A DNA stretch of 35,691 nucleotides, from assembly GCA_016650215.1 (NCBI GenBank), contig JAENWF010000023.1, positions 1 through 35,691 of the forward strand, written 5' to 3'. A program made the position numbers and the translations under genes. Origin of the DNA: Thermoanaerobaculia bacterium. Its GTDB lineage: Bacteria; Acidobacteriota; Thermoanaerobaculia; Gp7-AA8. Positions 23,029 to 34,361 of the stretch are shown in pieces. Numbering within the stretch: position 1 is the stretch's first letter; each line of letters opens with the position of its first letter. The notes under the pieces were generated by a model. It was not told the origin of the DNA and did not search any database. It saw nothing but the letters and a program-made list of their open reading frames with translations.

Positions 23029-24303
23029 ATGAGCTGCCGCTCGATCATTCACGCCGCCGCCGCAATCGCTTTCGCCGTCACTGCGTATCCGCTGGCCGCG
23101 GCCGTCGTCGTGGGGCCCGAGGTTCGCTCAGGTGTTCTCGCGAACAGAACGTCCGTTCACTATGCGGCGCCCGCTGTCGCGATGGCTCGTGACGCACACG
23201 GGATCGCCATCGCGTGGAGCATGCGCGAAGCATTGAGCGAGGAGAGCATCTTCATCGCCCGGCTCGACGAGGCGGGGGAAGTGTCGGGCGCAATCGAGAG
23301 ACTCGCTCGCTATTCGAGCGTCGATCGGGTCGCGCTGTATCCCTCGATGGCGCCCGCTCCCGGTGGCGAAGGGTTCGTGCTCGCCTGGGTCGAGCTCGAA
23401 GATCTGAACTCATCGCGAGCGAAGGGAGCGATCTCGGTGGTTGACGCATCACTCCGCCAGATCTCGACGCATTCGGTCACTCTCTCAACCGCTCCTTTCG
23501 GAGCGGAATCACTCGTCTCCCATCCGGTCGTCAAGTCAGATCCATCCGGAGTCACCTGGGTAGGAATCAATGGACGGCTCTGGATCATCCGCGGCGACGG
23601 AGTGCCGGCAAAAGCTGGCCTCGACATCAGTCCCGAAAGCGATTTCGCGTTTCCCGAGGGACGGCCGCTGTTCGCGGAACGGCAGAGGGTGGCCGTTGAG
23701 AGAATCTGCCCGCCGACCTGCAAGTCGAGCCACGCAGGGCTCGGCCCAAGTTGCTCATGCGGCATCCTCTACAGGTACAGATCGACGTTCAATTTCATCT
23801 GGCTCGAAACCCTCTCGTTCAAACTCGATTTCGCTCAGGAGATCGAGTCTGGACCGGCTGTCGAAAGCGACGGCCGCGACACGTTGATCGTCTGGGCATC
23901 CAATCCGAGTGCGCAGGGGGGTGACGTGGTGGCGGTGCGGCTCGACACCACATCATTCGCCCGATTCGCCGATCTCGCGCAGACGCCGTCAATCCTCGGC
24001 ACATTCGGATCCGATGACCGTCCCGTCTATCCAGACATCGCCTCGGACGGGGAACGGTTCGTCGTGGTCTGGCGTACGAAGACTTCCGGCGGTGACCATG
24101 ACATCGCCGGCGCACTCGTCGAGCGCAACGGCACCGTGACCTCGTTCCCGATCGCCACGTCCGTCGCCGACGAGCGCGATCCCACGGTCATCGCGGCCGG
24201 TCCCGGACAATTCCTCGTCGCGTATGAAACGTTGAGCGGCGGCGAGCGGCGGATTGCGGGACGTTTTGTGAGCTTCAACGCACGGCGCCGCGCGGTCCGG
24301 TAA
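23029..24303 (+). CDS. Secreted repeat protein, probable beta-propeller
   Basis: 424 residues. A signal peptide (about 1-24, ending PLAAA) precedes repeats of the type YPDIASDGERFVVVWRTK...DIAGALV, GPAVESDGRDTLIVWAS...DVVAVRL and DPTVIAAGPGQFLVAYETL...RIAGRFV. Each is about 50-60 residues with a conserved Pro, Gly and Trp/Tyr, a pattern found in surface proteins of large-genome soil bacteria and suggesting propeller blades. A Cys-rich insertion (CPPTC, CSCG) lies near residues 225-245. No catalytic motif is seen and I do not recognise a named family. The start at 23029 gives the signal peptide; the frame is open much further upstream (to 22564) but that part is antisense to other genes. Confidence 0.75.
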   Translation: MSCRSIIHAAAAIAFAVTAYPLAAAVVVGPEVRSGVLANRTSVHYAAPAVAMARDAHGIAIAWSMREALSEESIFIARLDEAGEVSGAIERLARYSSVDRVALYPSMAPAPGGEGFVLAWVELEDLNSSRAKGAISVVDASLRQISTHSVTLSTAPFGAESLVSHPVVKSDPSGVTWVGINGRLWIIRGDGVPAKAGLDISPESDFAFPEGRPLFAERQRVAVERICPPTCKSSHAGLGPSCSCGILYRYRSTFNFIWLETLSFKLDFAQEIESGPAVESDGRDTLIVWASNPSAQGGDVVAVRLDTTSFARFADLAQTPSILGTFGSDDRPVYPDIASDGERFVVVWRTKTSGGDHDIAGALVERNGTVTSFPIATSVADERDPTVIAAGPGQFLVAYETLSGGERRIAGRFVSFNARRRAVR

Positions 24304-24317
24304 GATCCGCTGCCGCA

Positions 24318-25424
24318 TTGAGAATCCTTCACCTCGCCTCGGGCAATCGTTGGACTGGAGCTGCAGCCCCGGCCTTGGCTGAAGTCGAGGCGCTGCGCGC
24401 AGCCGGCATCGACGCGCATTACGCCTACATCGGCGGATACAAGCTCGAGGCGAAACTCGCGGGTCTCGCATATGCGCATCCGGCGATCGACAAGGCGCAG
24501 AATCCGATCGCGTTCCGGCGCAGCGTCGCCGCGATCGAGCAGTTGATCGAGCGGCATTCAATCGACGTTCTGCACGCGCATCTCACCTACGACCACTGGC
24601 TCGCACGATTCGCCGCGCGAGGACGACGCGTGAAGATCGTCCGGACGTTTCATTCGGCGCGCACCCTCCGCAACGATCCACTCACGCGCCTCCTGATGCA
24701 GAGAACATCAGGCGTCTGCATCGTCAACGATACGTTCGCGGGGGCGCCACTGCTCGCCGGGAACCGCCCGGTGTTCACCCCTCCGCCGCTCGACGAACGA
24801 CTCTTCTCATCGACCGGCACGAACGCGCGCGCGCGGTACGGCATCGGAGCCGGCGAACGCGTCATCGCGGTGATCGGCAAGCTGTCGAAGGGGCGCGGGT
24901 TCGAGGACGCTCTCCACACATGCTCGTGGCTGAGAAAATCGCGGTCCGACGTGCGGCTCATGGTGATCGGGCATGGCGAGCATCGCGGCGCGCTCGAGAC
25001 ACTCGCACACGAGCTCGACATCGCTCAGTCTGTCGTCTGGGCCGGCTATCACGAGACCGATCTTGCCGAACACTACCGCGCCGCGGATCTGCTTCTCTTC
25101 ACCGCCGCCGGATCCGACGAGGGGCATCGCGCGATCATCGAGGCGATGGCGTGCGGCGTCGCCCCCGTCGCTTTTCCGATCGCCGGTGTCGCCGGCGTCC
25201 TCGGTCCGCTGTCACAAGAACTGCTCGCGCGCGATGCTGCACCATCTGCGCTGGCGATGCTCTGCAACGAAGCGCTGCAGAAGGTCGATCCGAGGCGAAC
25301 GGAAACACGGCCGTTCCGCGACGCGCTTGGAGCACGATCACGCGAATTTGCTTTTTCCCCGGCAGCGGAACGATTGATCGACGTGTATCGCGGCGCCGGG
25401 GTGACGAGTGACGCGGAGCGGTAA
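24318..25424 (+). CDS. Family 4-type glycosyltransferase (GT-B fold)
   Basis: 368 residues from a TTG start at 24318, chosen because the encoded N-terminus RILHLASGNRWTGAA is the usual first strand and Gly loop. The N-terminal half includes HAHLTYDHW and RTFHSAR; the C-terminal half has the nucleotide-sugar site: KLSKGRGFEDAL, VIGHGEHRGALE, and EGHRAIIEAMACG with the E-x7-E-like pair. It transfers a sugar from a nucleotide donor, probably to a lipid-linked or surface glycan; the O-antigen ligase gene is nearby. The last residues (GVTSDAER) and TAA stop lie in a GTGACGAGTGACG micro-repeat. Confidence 0.9.
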   Translation: MRILHLASGNRWTGAAAPALAEVEALRAAGIDAHYAYIGGYKLEAKLAGLAYAHPAIDKAQNPIAFRRSVAAIEQLIERHSIDVLHAHLTYDHWLARFAARGRRVKIVRTFHSARTLRNDPLTRLLMQRTSGVCIVNDTFAGAPLLAGNRPVFTPPPLDERLFSSTGTNARARYGIGAGERVIAVIGKLSKGRGFEDALHTCSWLRKSRSDVRLMVIGHGEHRGALETLAHELDIAQSVVWAGYHETDLAEHYRAADLLLFTAAGSDEGHRAIIEAMACGVAPVAFPIAGVAGVLGPLSQELLARDAAPSALAMLCNEALQKVDPRRTETRPFRDALGARSREFAFSPAAERLIDVYRGAGVTSDAER

Positions 25425-25433
25425 GTGAAGTTT

Positions 25434-25514
25434 GTGTGGCGGCGGGCGCCCTCGCCCACCGCTCCGTAGCCACCGCCCCGTCCTGGCCGGCGGGCGAGGC
25501 GCCCGCCGCCACAC
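25434..25514. repeat. Long GC-rich inverted repeat, MITE-like
   Basis: Arms at 25434-25456 (GTGTGGCGGCGGGCGCC...) and 25493-25514 (...GGCGCCCGCCGCCACAC) match in inverse order with a single-base bulge, around a 36-base loop. It lies 9 bases after the glycosyltransferase stop and before the GGDEF-EAL gene. It may end glycosyltransferase transcription or be a small non-autonomous element; no target duplication is evident. Confidence 0.8.
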
Positions 25515-25584
25515 TAACATCCACCGCTACCGTCGCTCGTCCCGTATCAACGCCTCTCTCATCCCGGAAACGGGCAGCTTTGCA

Positions 25585-27642
25585 ATGGAAGGACGGAAGG
25601 CGCAGAATCGCGACGTCGACATGGGAATCGAATCCGGAATCCCATTCGCGGTCAGCCTCAGTTTCACTGGTCAGACCGTCGGCGCAGCGGTCATGGCGTT
25701 GGTACTGCTCGGCTTCTACCGGCAGTATCAGAAGTCCTATCTCCTTCAGTGGACGCTTGGCTGGACCGCGCTCGCACTCTTTCAATTGTTCACCGGACTC
25801 GCGGCCGGCATGTCGCTGCACATGCATCTCGCGCCGACACATCCGTGGCGGCTCGTCGCGGCGGTGGCGGGGGGCGTCGCAGGCTATCTCCAGATCGGGT
25901 GGATGGCGTTCGGCACCTACGAGTTGATTCGCCGCCGTCCGGTCCGCCTCGCGGAGGCGAAGCGGATCGTCATTGGCCTCATCGCGGTGGGAGCCGTGCT
26001 CGCATTTGCCTTTCTCGGTTCGGGCTCGGCGCCGATCAACCGTTACCTCGCACGCATCGCGTTGCACGACAGCGTATCGGCGGTGGTGTTCATAATCTGC
26101 GCGATCGGATTGTGGCGTTCCCGCGGTCGCCGCGCAGGCATCGGCTTCTCGATTCTGAGCGCAGCACTCATCGGGTACGCGATTGTCGATGTGGTGGCGG
26201 TGGGCATTGGCATCGCGCGGCTTTTGCGCGGTGACGCGAGTCCGTTCAGCGTTTACGCCAGCTATCTCGAGTTTCTTCTCCAGTCGATCCTCGGCGTCGG
26301 GATGATCGCGTGTTTGCTCGAAGACGAGCGCGAGGCGTCGGATCTCGCGGCGGTGCAGATCGAGCACCTCGCGTATCACGATGCGCTGACAGGACTTCCG
26401 AACCGCCCCCTGTTCGTCGACCGTCTCATCGTCGCTCTCGCGCAGGCGAGCAGGGCTGACCAGCAGCTCGCCGTCTTCTTTCTCGATCTCGACCGCTTCA
26501 AGGACATCAACGACTCGCTCGGACATACCGTCGGCGATAACCTCCTCAAGTCGGTCGCCGAGCGGGTACGGCGCTGTGTCCGCGACGGCGACACCGTCGC
26601 GCGCTTCGGTGGCGACGAGTTCACGCTGCTGATTCCTCGCGTCGATCACATCGAGGACGCGGCAAAGATCGCGCAGAAGATCATCGAGACGCTCAAGATC
26701 CCGTTCGTAGTCGGTGACCGTGAGTTGTTCGTCACCACGAGCATCGGCATCAGCATCTTTCCTGGCGACGGCGCCGATCCCGAGACGCTCGTGCGGAACG
26801 CCGACAGCGCGATGTACCGCGCCAAAGATCAGGGACGCGACAACTACCAGCTCTACGCGCCCGCCATGAATGCTCAGGCGCTCGAGCGGCTCGCACTCGA
26901 GAACTCGCTGCGAAAGGCGCTCAGCCACGAGGAGCTGGTGCTTCACTACCAGCCGCTGGTGTCGGCGTCGACCGGACGCATCGTCGGCCTCGAGGCACTC
27001 GTCCGGTGGCAACATCCCGAGCGCGGACTCCTCGGGCCGGCGCACTTCATCTCGGCGGCCGAGACCTCGGGCCTCATCGTGCCGATCGGCGAATGGATTC
27101 TCAATGCCGCATGCCGTCAGGTGCGCGCGCTTCGTCGGAAAGAAGACCTCGACATCTCGATGTCCGTAAACCTCTCCGCGCGGCAGTTCCAGCAACAAAA
27201 CCTCGTCGAGCAGATCCGCTCCATCGTTCACGAGACCGGGATCGAGCCCGAGTGGCTCGAACTCGAGATCACCGAGAGCAACGCAATGCAGAACGCAGAG
27301 AACGCGATCCACACTCTGCGCGAGCTCAAGAGTCTCGGCGTGCGCATATCGATGGACGACTTCGGCACGGGCTACTCGTCACTCAACTATCTCAAGCGAT
27401 TCCCGATCGACACACTCAAGCTCGATCAGATGTTCGTGCGCGACGTCACTACCGACCGCAGCGACGCCGCAATCGTCACAGCTGTCATCTCACTCGCGCA
27501 CAGCCTCGACCTCAAAGTCGTCGCAGAGGGAGTCGAAACGCGCGAGCAGCGCGACTTCCTCGTCGACAAAGGCTGCGACATCCTGCAGGGCTATTTCTTC
27601 AGTCGCCCTAAACCGATCGCAGAACTCAACCTCGACGCGTAG
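25585..27642 (+). CDS. Membrane GGDEF-EAL protein (cyclic-di-GMP turnover)
   Basis: 685 residues. The N-terminal third (about 15-235) has around seven hydrophobic helices, a membrane sensor domain. The GGDEF domain (about 265-425) has an intact GGDEF (342-346), so diguanylate cyclase activity is possible. The EAL domain (about 440-685) has EAL (470-472), DDFGTGYSS (591 onward) and AEGVET, the residues needed for phosphodiesterase activity. Both domains therefore look active and one may regulate the other. The start at 25585 is uncertain; ATG 25621 is also possible and earlier in-frame codons would translate the inverted repeat. The stop abuts the stop of the convergent catabolic operon with no base between. 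Confidence 0.93.
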   Translation: MEGRKAQNRDVDMGIESGIPFAVSLSFTGQTVGAAVMALVLLGFYRQYQKSYLLQWTLGWTALALFQLFTGLAAGMSLHMHLAPTHPWRLVAAVAGGVAGYLQIGWMAFGTYELIRRRPVRLAEAKRIVIGLIAVGAVLAFAFLGSGSAPINRYLARIALHDSVSAVVFIICAIGLWRSRGRRAGIGFSILSAALIGYAIVDVVAVGIGIARLLRGDASPFSVYASYLEFLLQSILGVGMIACLLEDEREASDLAAVQIEHLAYHDALTGLPNRPLFVDRLIVALAQASRADQQLAVFFLDLDRFKDINDSLGHTVGDNLLKSVAERVRRCVRDGDTVARFGGDEFTLLIPRVDHIEDAAKIAQKIIETLKIPFVVGDRELFVTTSIGISIFPGDGADPETLVRNADSAMYRAKDQGRDNYQLYAPAMNAQALERLALENSLRKALSHEELVLHYQPLVSASTGRIVGLEALVRWQHPERGLLGPAHFISAAETSGLIVPIGEWILNAACRQVRALRRKEDLDISMSVNLSARQFQQQNLVEQIRSIVHETGIEPEWLELEITESNAMQNAENAIHTLRELKSLGVRISMDDFGTGYSSLNYLKRFPIDTLKLDQMFVRDVTTDRSDAAIVTAVISLAHSLDLKVVAEGVETREQRDFLVDKGCDILQGYFFSRPKPIAELNLDA

Positions 27643-29948
<2,306 letters not shown>

Positions 29949-31373
29949 TCACAGCTTCACGCAGACGTTCTTTGCTTCCGTGAAAAAGTTCAACGACTCG
30001 AATCCACCTTCACGCCCCACGCCACTCTCGCGCATGCCGCCGAACGGGACGCGGAGATCGCGCAGCATCCAGCAGTTGATCCAGACCGTGCCGGCGTCGA
30101 TCGCGGCGGCGACGCGGTGCGCGCGCTGCAGATCGCGCGTCCAGAGCGTTGCGGAGAGTCCGTATCGCGTCGAATTCGCGAACGCGATCGCTTCGTCTTC
30201 CGTATCGAACGGCGTGATGGTCACGACCGGACCGAAGATCTCTTCCTGCAGTACACGACAGTCACATCCGAGGCCGGTGATGACTGCCGGCTCGAGAAAC
30301 CAGCCGGGACGATTGATGCGATTGCCACCGGTCTCGACGGTGCCGCCCTCACGCCGCGCGAGATCGATATACCCGGCGACTTTCTGGAGATGCGCCTCGC
30401 TGATGAGCGCGCCGACGTCGGTAGACTCGTCGGACGGATCGCCGATGCGGAGACGTTTGATCGCCGTCACGAACTTCTCGACGAACGACGCATACGCACT
30501 TCGCTCGACGAAGATGCGCGAGCCGCAGAGGCAGATCTCGCCCTGATTCGCAAAGCTCGACTGAATCGAGGTCGTGACTGCCTGCTCGAGATCGGCGTCG
30601 GCAAAGATCACGTTCGGATTCTTTCCGCCGAGCTCGAGCGAGAGTTTCTTGAAGAGCGGCGCGGCTGAGGCGGCGACGCGCGCGCCCGTCACCGTTCCGC
30701 CGGTGAATGAAATCGCAGGAACGTGCGGATGCGTCGTGATCGCTTCGCCCGCCTTCGCGCCGTAACCATGCACGATGTTGATGACGCCGGGCGGAATCCC
30801 CGCCTTCACGGCAAGCTCCGCAAGACGGTTCGCGGTGAGTGGCGTCAGCTCCGACGGCTTCGCGACGCAGGTGTTCCCCGATGCGATCGCCGGCGCGATC
30901 TTCCACGACAGCAGATAGAGCGGCAGGTTCCACGGCGAGATCAGTCCCGCAACGCCGAGCGGCTGGCGCAACGTGTAGTTGAGCGCCCCTGCATCCGTCG
31001 TATGCGCCTCGGTTGACTGATGCAGAATCGCGGTCGCGAAGAAACGAAAATTTGCGGCGGCACGCGGAATGTCGAGACGGCGCGCGAGCGTGACCGTCTT
31101 GCCGCTGTCGCGACTCTCGAGCCGCGCGAGCTCTTCGAGATTCTGCTCGACGAGATCCGCGAGGCGCAGCAGCAGCTCCGAGCGGTCGGCTGCGGATGTG
31201 CGAGACCACGAGATGAAAGCCTTTCGTGCCGCGCTGACCGCCGCATCGACATCACGCGCATCGCTGTCGGGAATCTCGGCGATGACTTTCCCCGTCGCCG
31301 GCTCGTAGTCGTCGATGTACGCGCTCGAAGCCGGCGCGACGAACTCACCGCCGATGAAGTTCGTGATCTTCAT
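29949..31373 (-). CDS. amnC: 2-Aminomuconate 6-semialdehyde dehydrogenase (ALDH8-type)
   Basis: 474 residues, NAD-dependent aldehyde dehydrogenase. It has the nucleotide fold SFTGGTVTGARV, catalytic Glu in LELGGKNPNV, and catalytic Cys in ANQGEICLCGSR. N-terminal YIDDYEPATGKVIAEIPDS, FRFFATAILHQSTE, ISPWNLPLYLLSWKIAPA and C-terminal INCWMLRDLRVPFGGMRESG are strikingly like human ALDH8A1 and bacterial AmnC, which oxidise 2-aminomuconate semialdehyde to 2-aminomuconate. The start at 31373 forms an ATGA overlap with the amidohydrolase stop; a longer in-frame start at 31451 is rejected. It provides the step after ring cleavage by the downstream dioxygenase. Confidence 0.93.
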   Translation of the reverse strand: MKITNFIGGEFVAPASSAYIDDYEPATGKVIAEIPDSDARDVDAAVSAARKAFISWSRTSAADRSELLLRLADLVEQNLEELARLESRDSGKTVTLARRLDIPRAAANFRFFATAILHQSTEAHTTDAGALNYTLRQPLGVAGLISPWNLPLYLLSWKIAPAIASGNTCVAKPSELTPLTANRLAELAVKAGIPPGVINIVHGYGAKAGEAITTHPHVPAISFTGGTVTGARVAASAAPLFKKLSLELGGKNPNVIFADADLEQAVTTSIQSSFANQGEICLCGSRIFVERSAYASFVEKFVTAIKRLRIGDPSDESTDVGALISEAHLQKVAGYIDLARREGGTVETGGNRINRPGWFLEPAVITGLGCDCRVLQEEIFGPVVTITPFDTEDEAIAFANSTRYGLSATLWTRDLQRAHRVAAAIDAGTVWINCWMLRDLRVPFGGMRESGVGREGGFESLNFFTEAKNVCVKL

Positions 31374-32449
31374 CGCATGCCCGCCGGAATGACGGCGTAC
31401 TCCTCCGGCTCGAACTCCCAGCGATCGACATCGGGGTCCCACGAATCCCACGGAACGATCCTGGCCATTCGCTCGCGCAGATCAGGCGGAATCAGCTCGG
31501 GGACGATGAACGCTTTCTGACGCCGCAGCTTGTACGGGTTGCGGAACTCGAAGCCGAGCACGCCGAGGATGTAGCGCGCGATGTACCAGGTCGCCTGCGG
31601 GTTCCAACCGTGCGCGACCTTCACGACGACGCCGAGGCCGTCAGGAAACTCGGGGTGCTCGATCGCGAGGCCGAGGAGCCCGTCGGCGCCTTCCTTCGCG
31701 ATCACGCGGCCGTGACACGCCTTGAGGATCGTGGAATCGAGACGGTTGAAACCGCCGATGAGATCGGGGTGCTCGATCATCGCGTTCCAGATCCAGTCGC
31801 GATCCTTCTCGGTGACGAGATTGGCGAACAGCCGCGCGAGATCGGTGACCGTCGCGCTCACGGTCGGCAGTCCGCAGCCGTCTTTGGCAATCGTTCCGGT
31901 CTGCCATTCGGGACCGAGGACTCCGCGGATGTAGCCGAGGAACGCCTGGAAAAACGGGTGATGCGGCCAGACGTAGCCGACGCGCGACCACCCCTTCATG
32001 CGGCAGCCGCGGAGAATCGCCGCGTGCTCGCCGGAGCAGCAGTGGTACCACCGGCGCGGGCGGCGGACCTGCCGGCCGAACTGCACGAGCGGCACGTCAT
32101 GCGGCGCCTGCATGAGGCCCCACTCTGCCTCGCGCAGAATGGATCGCGCAACGCGCACGTGCTCGGTGTCGCCGTTATGCGAGGCGACGGAGATCGCCTG
32201 CTGCTCAGGCGTGAGGCCTTCGCGGAACTCCTTCGCGAAGACCTTCATCATGAGCGGCTTGACCATCGAGCGGCCGTAGACCTCGACGTTTCCGCCGAAG
32301 GAGTGAATGAGATTTCGTCCGGAGACCCAGGAGACGGCGCCGTGAACGGTGTTCTCCGCAACGCCGTTGCGTCGATACTCGACCAGCGGCTGCCAATCGG
32401 GCATCGGCCGGGCGAAGTTGACTGACAACTCTTCTTTTTTCACGTTCAT
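31370..32449 (-). CDS. Asparaginase-II family amidohydrolase
   Basis: 359 residues. It follows the asparaginase-II (Pfam Asparaginase_II) pattern throughout: YGRSMVKPLMMK, VASHNGDTEHV, HCCSGEHAAILRGC, KDGCGLPT, HPDLIGGFNRLD and IAKEGADGLLGLAI. In this family the Ser in RS-x-KP and the Gly-rich K-x-GA-x-G segment form the active site. The best-known activity is asparagine hydrolysis, but members are diverse. In the middle of an amino-aromatic operon, overlapping its neighbours on both sides by four bases, it more likely cleaves an amide in the catabolic substrate or an intermediate. That role is inference. Confidence 0.85.
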   Translation of the reverse strand: MNVKKEELSVNFARPMPDWQPLVEYRRNGVAENTVHGAVSWVSGRNLIHSFGGNVEVYGRSMVKPLMMKVFAKEFREGLTPEQQAISVASHNGDTEHVRVARSILREAEWGLMQAPHDVPLVQFGRQVRRPRRWYHCCSGEHAAILRGCRMKGWSRVGYVWPHHPFFQAFLGYIRGVLGPEWQTGTIAKDGCGLPTVSATVTDLARLFANLVTEKDRDWIWNAMIEHPDLIGGFNRLDSTILKACHGRVIAKEGADGLLGLAIEHPEFPDGLGVVVKVAHGWNPQATWYIARYILGVLGFEFRNPYKLRRQKAFIVPELIPPDLRERMARIVPWDSWDPDVDRWEFEPEEYAVIPAGMR

Positions 32450-33654
32450 CGATATTGCTCTGCAATATGAGACATGAACGATGTCATGTTTCTCATGACT
32501 CGTTGTGAGTCATGATTATTGAAGTCGAACCAGAGCATCAGACGGTCCTCCGGGTGGAAACGCTCCTTCATCTGCGAGGCGATCGTCGCGGCGCTGCCGA
32601 CGAGCGCGTTGCTCGTCGCGCGCCGCACTTTCTCCTCGTCGAGCGTCCCTTCGAGCGCCCGCCAGTAGTTCGACAGCGCCTCACGAGCCTCTTCGGCGGC
32701 GCGACGGTTCTTATCCTCTTCCGATCCCGGTTCTTCGTTGATGAACACGAGCACGGTCCGCGGCATAAGACGCCTGTGCCAGCCGCCACCATCGCGATGG
32801 TAGTGCGTCTTCATCCGCTCGTTCGTCTTCTCGATCTCATCGCCCGGGGTGATCGAGAGATTGAATACGCCAACCGGCAGGAGGGTGTTCGCGAAGATCT
32901 GCGTTGCTGCGTCGTGCGAGCCGATCGAGAGTCGCAACAGGTCGAGACGCGACTCCTGGGGGACGATCTTGAGCTTCGGAAACTTCCATCGCGGCTCGAG
33001 CGCGATCTCGTCCGCAGCCGAGCCGTGAGCCGCGATGACGCGCTGCCAATCTGCGTCGTTGCGGAAGTCTGTGCGCGTCAGCGACCGTCGCGTGATGTCG
33101 TTCGAACTGAGTGTCTCGCCGCGAATCAGCCGAAGAAAGATCTCCGTAGCTTCCTCGAAGATTCTGTTCTTCACCACCGGCCAGGCCGCTTCCTCGACCG
33201 CGTTGCGCGGCACGATACCGTACGGAATGTTGATGAACGGAAACCGTCCCGACGCGAAGCCGATCGTGAGCAGGCGGTTCTCATTCGCGTCGAGTCCGTG
33301 CAGCGTCAGGAACGTCTTCACCCGCTCGGCCGCCGCAATCGGTCCGCCGTTGCAGAGAATGTTCATGATCGCCGAGCCGACGCCGATCTGTTTCGTCCGC
33401 GCGAAGATCCGATGCGCGAGCTGGAGGATGTCGGTGTTGAGCCCGATTTCACCGACGAAGTGCGGGATGACCGCACCGGGATTCGTCTTCTGCACCTCGG
33501 TCGAAAGATGGCTCTCCGCGATCCATGCGGTGCCGAAGCCAAGGCGGTCGGCGAGCTCGACCTGCTCGAAGAAGTTGAGGAACATCGTCCGCTCGTCCGG
33601 CATGTAGCCACCGGCTTCGGTCTGGCAAATCGAGAAGAAGATGTCGAACTCCAT
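32446..33654 (-). CDS. Luciferase-like (LLM-class) flavin-dependent monooxygenase
   Basis: 402 residues with the TIM-barrel start MEFDIFFSI, AELADRLGF-like VELADRLGFGTAWIAESH, the early strand IGVGSAIMN, LLTIGFASGRF and the late SAATIASQM. This places it in the bacterial luciferase-like family, which uses reduced FMN or F420 and often oxygen to hydroxylate or cleave small molecules. The flavin reductase is not in the window. As first gene of the five-gene operon it probably performs the entry oxidation that produces or prepares an o-aminophenol. Its stop overlaps the amidohydrolase start (ATGA). Divergent lipoprotein gene vanX-like starts only 23 bases away. Confidence 0.88.
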   Translation of the reverse strand: MEFDIFFSICQTEAGGYMPDERTMFLNFFEQVELADRLGFGTAWIAESHLSTEVQKTNPGAVIPHFVGEIGLNTDILQLAHRIFARTKQIGVGSAIMNILCNGGPIAAAERVKTFLTLHGLDANENRLLTIGFASGRFPFINIPYGIVPRNAVEEAAWPVVKNRIFEEATEIFLRLIRGETLSSNDITRRSLTRTDFRNDADWQRVIAAHGSAADEIALEPRWKFPKLKIVPQESRLDLLRLSIGSHDAATQIFANTLLPVGVFNLSITPGDEIEKTNERMKTHYHRDGGGWHRRLMPRTVLVFINEEPGSEEDKNRRAAEEAREALSNYWRALEGTLDEEKVRRATSNALVGSAATIASQMKERFHPEDRLMLWFDFNNHDSQRVMRNMTSFMSHIAEQYR

Positions 33655-33677
33655 CAGAGCCGTTTACAGTAGGCGAG
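33655..33677. promoter_or_regulatory. Very short divergent promoter gap
   Basis: Only 23 bases separate the two divergent start codons. The gap contains TTACAGTA, which gives TACAGT on the plus strand (33665-33670) and TACTGT on the minus strand (33666-33671), both -10-like. The -35 regions would have to lie inside the opposite coding sequences. Confidence 0.4.
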
Positions 33678-34361
33678 ATGCGTAGACGGATCAACTTCCT
33701 TGCTCTGCTGATTGCAGCCGCATGCGCGACCGCGCCTTCGATTCCGCCGAATCGCTATGGGCTCGTCGTCGTTCCCGATCGCGCGACCTACGAGCGGACC
33801 GCGCGCGCTGACCCCGAGAAGCGGCTGGTCGACCTCGCCTCGATCCCCGGCCTCGCGCTCGACATCCGCTATGCGACGCCGGACAACTTCATGAAGCAAC
33901 CGCTCTATCCGGTTGCGAAGGCGTACCTGCGCGCGCCGGCCGTACGCGCGCTCCGTGCCGCGCACGAAGAGCTCTCGCGCGAAGGACTCGGCCTCAAAGT
34001 CTTCGACGGCTACCGTCCTTACCGCGTGACCGAGCAGATGTGGGAGCCAATCCGCAATCCCGACTACGTCGCCGATCCGGCGAAAGGGTCACGTCACAAT
34101 CGCGGCGCGGCGGTCGATTTGACGCTCGTCGATCTTCGCACGGGCGCCGAACTCCCGATGCCGACGCCCTACGACGACTTCACGACCAGAGCCCGGCACG
34201 ACTTCAACGACCTCACTCCCGACATCATCGCGAACCGCGCACGCCTGCGCGACGTCATGACCAAGCACGGTTTCGAGCCGCTCCCCTCGGAATGGTGGCA
34301 CTACGACTTTCGCGGCTGGAGGGAGTTCGAGCTGATGAATGTACCGCTCGAGGAGCTATAG
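33678..34361 (+). CDS. VanX/DdpX-like D-alanyl-D-alanine dipeptidase, lipoprotein
   Basis: 227 residues. A lipoprotein signal (LLIAAAC, Cys16) predicts membrane attachment on the outside. The M15D zinc peptidase domain has the signature SRHNRGAAVDLTLVD (zinc His and Asp), DGYRPYRVTEQMW and EWWHYDF (catalytic Glu, third zinc His), all intact. VanX-type enzymes hydrolyse D-Ala-D-Ala; in species without vancomycin resistance genes they recycle the dipeptide from the cell wall. Cytoplasmic VanX has no signal, so this exported form fits peptidoglycan salvage. The TAG stop ends on the first base of the REP element at 34361. Confidence 0.92.
   Translation: MRRRINFLALLIAAACATAPSIPPNRYGLVVVPDRATYERTARADPEKRLVDLASIPGLALDIRYATPDNFMKQPLYPVAKAYLRAPAVRALRAAHEELSREGLGLKVFDGYRPYRVTEQMWEPIRNPDYVADPAKGSRHNRGAAVDLTLVDLRTGAELPMPTPYDDFTTRARHDFNDLTPDIIANRARLRDVMTKHGFEPLPSEWWHYDFRGWREFELMNVPLEEL

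Noticed and set aside
23009-23032. Seven-codon reading frame overlapping the ATG of the secreted protein
   Set aside because: No ribosome binding site of its own and no regulatory codon pattern, so it is not called as a leader peptide.
25135-27312. A 725-codon open frame on the minus strand opposite the GGDEF-EAL gene
   Set aside because: Its Arg/Asp/His-rich product is a shadow of a strongly conserved gene with intact GGDEF and EAL motifs; such long antisense frames are normal at this GC content.
33678-34361. Vancomycin resistance gene cluster
   Set aside because: The VanX-like protein is an exported lipoprotein and no VanH, VanA or VanRS-like genes are present; a cell-wall recycling role fits better.
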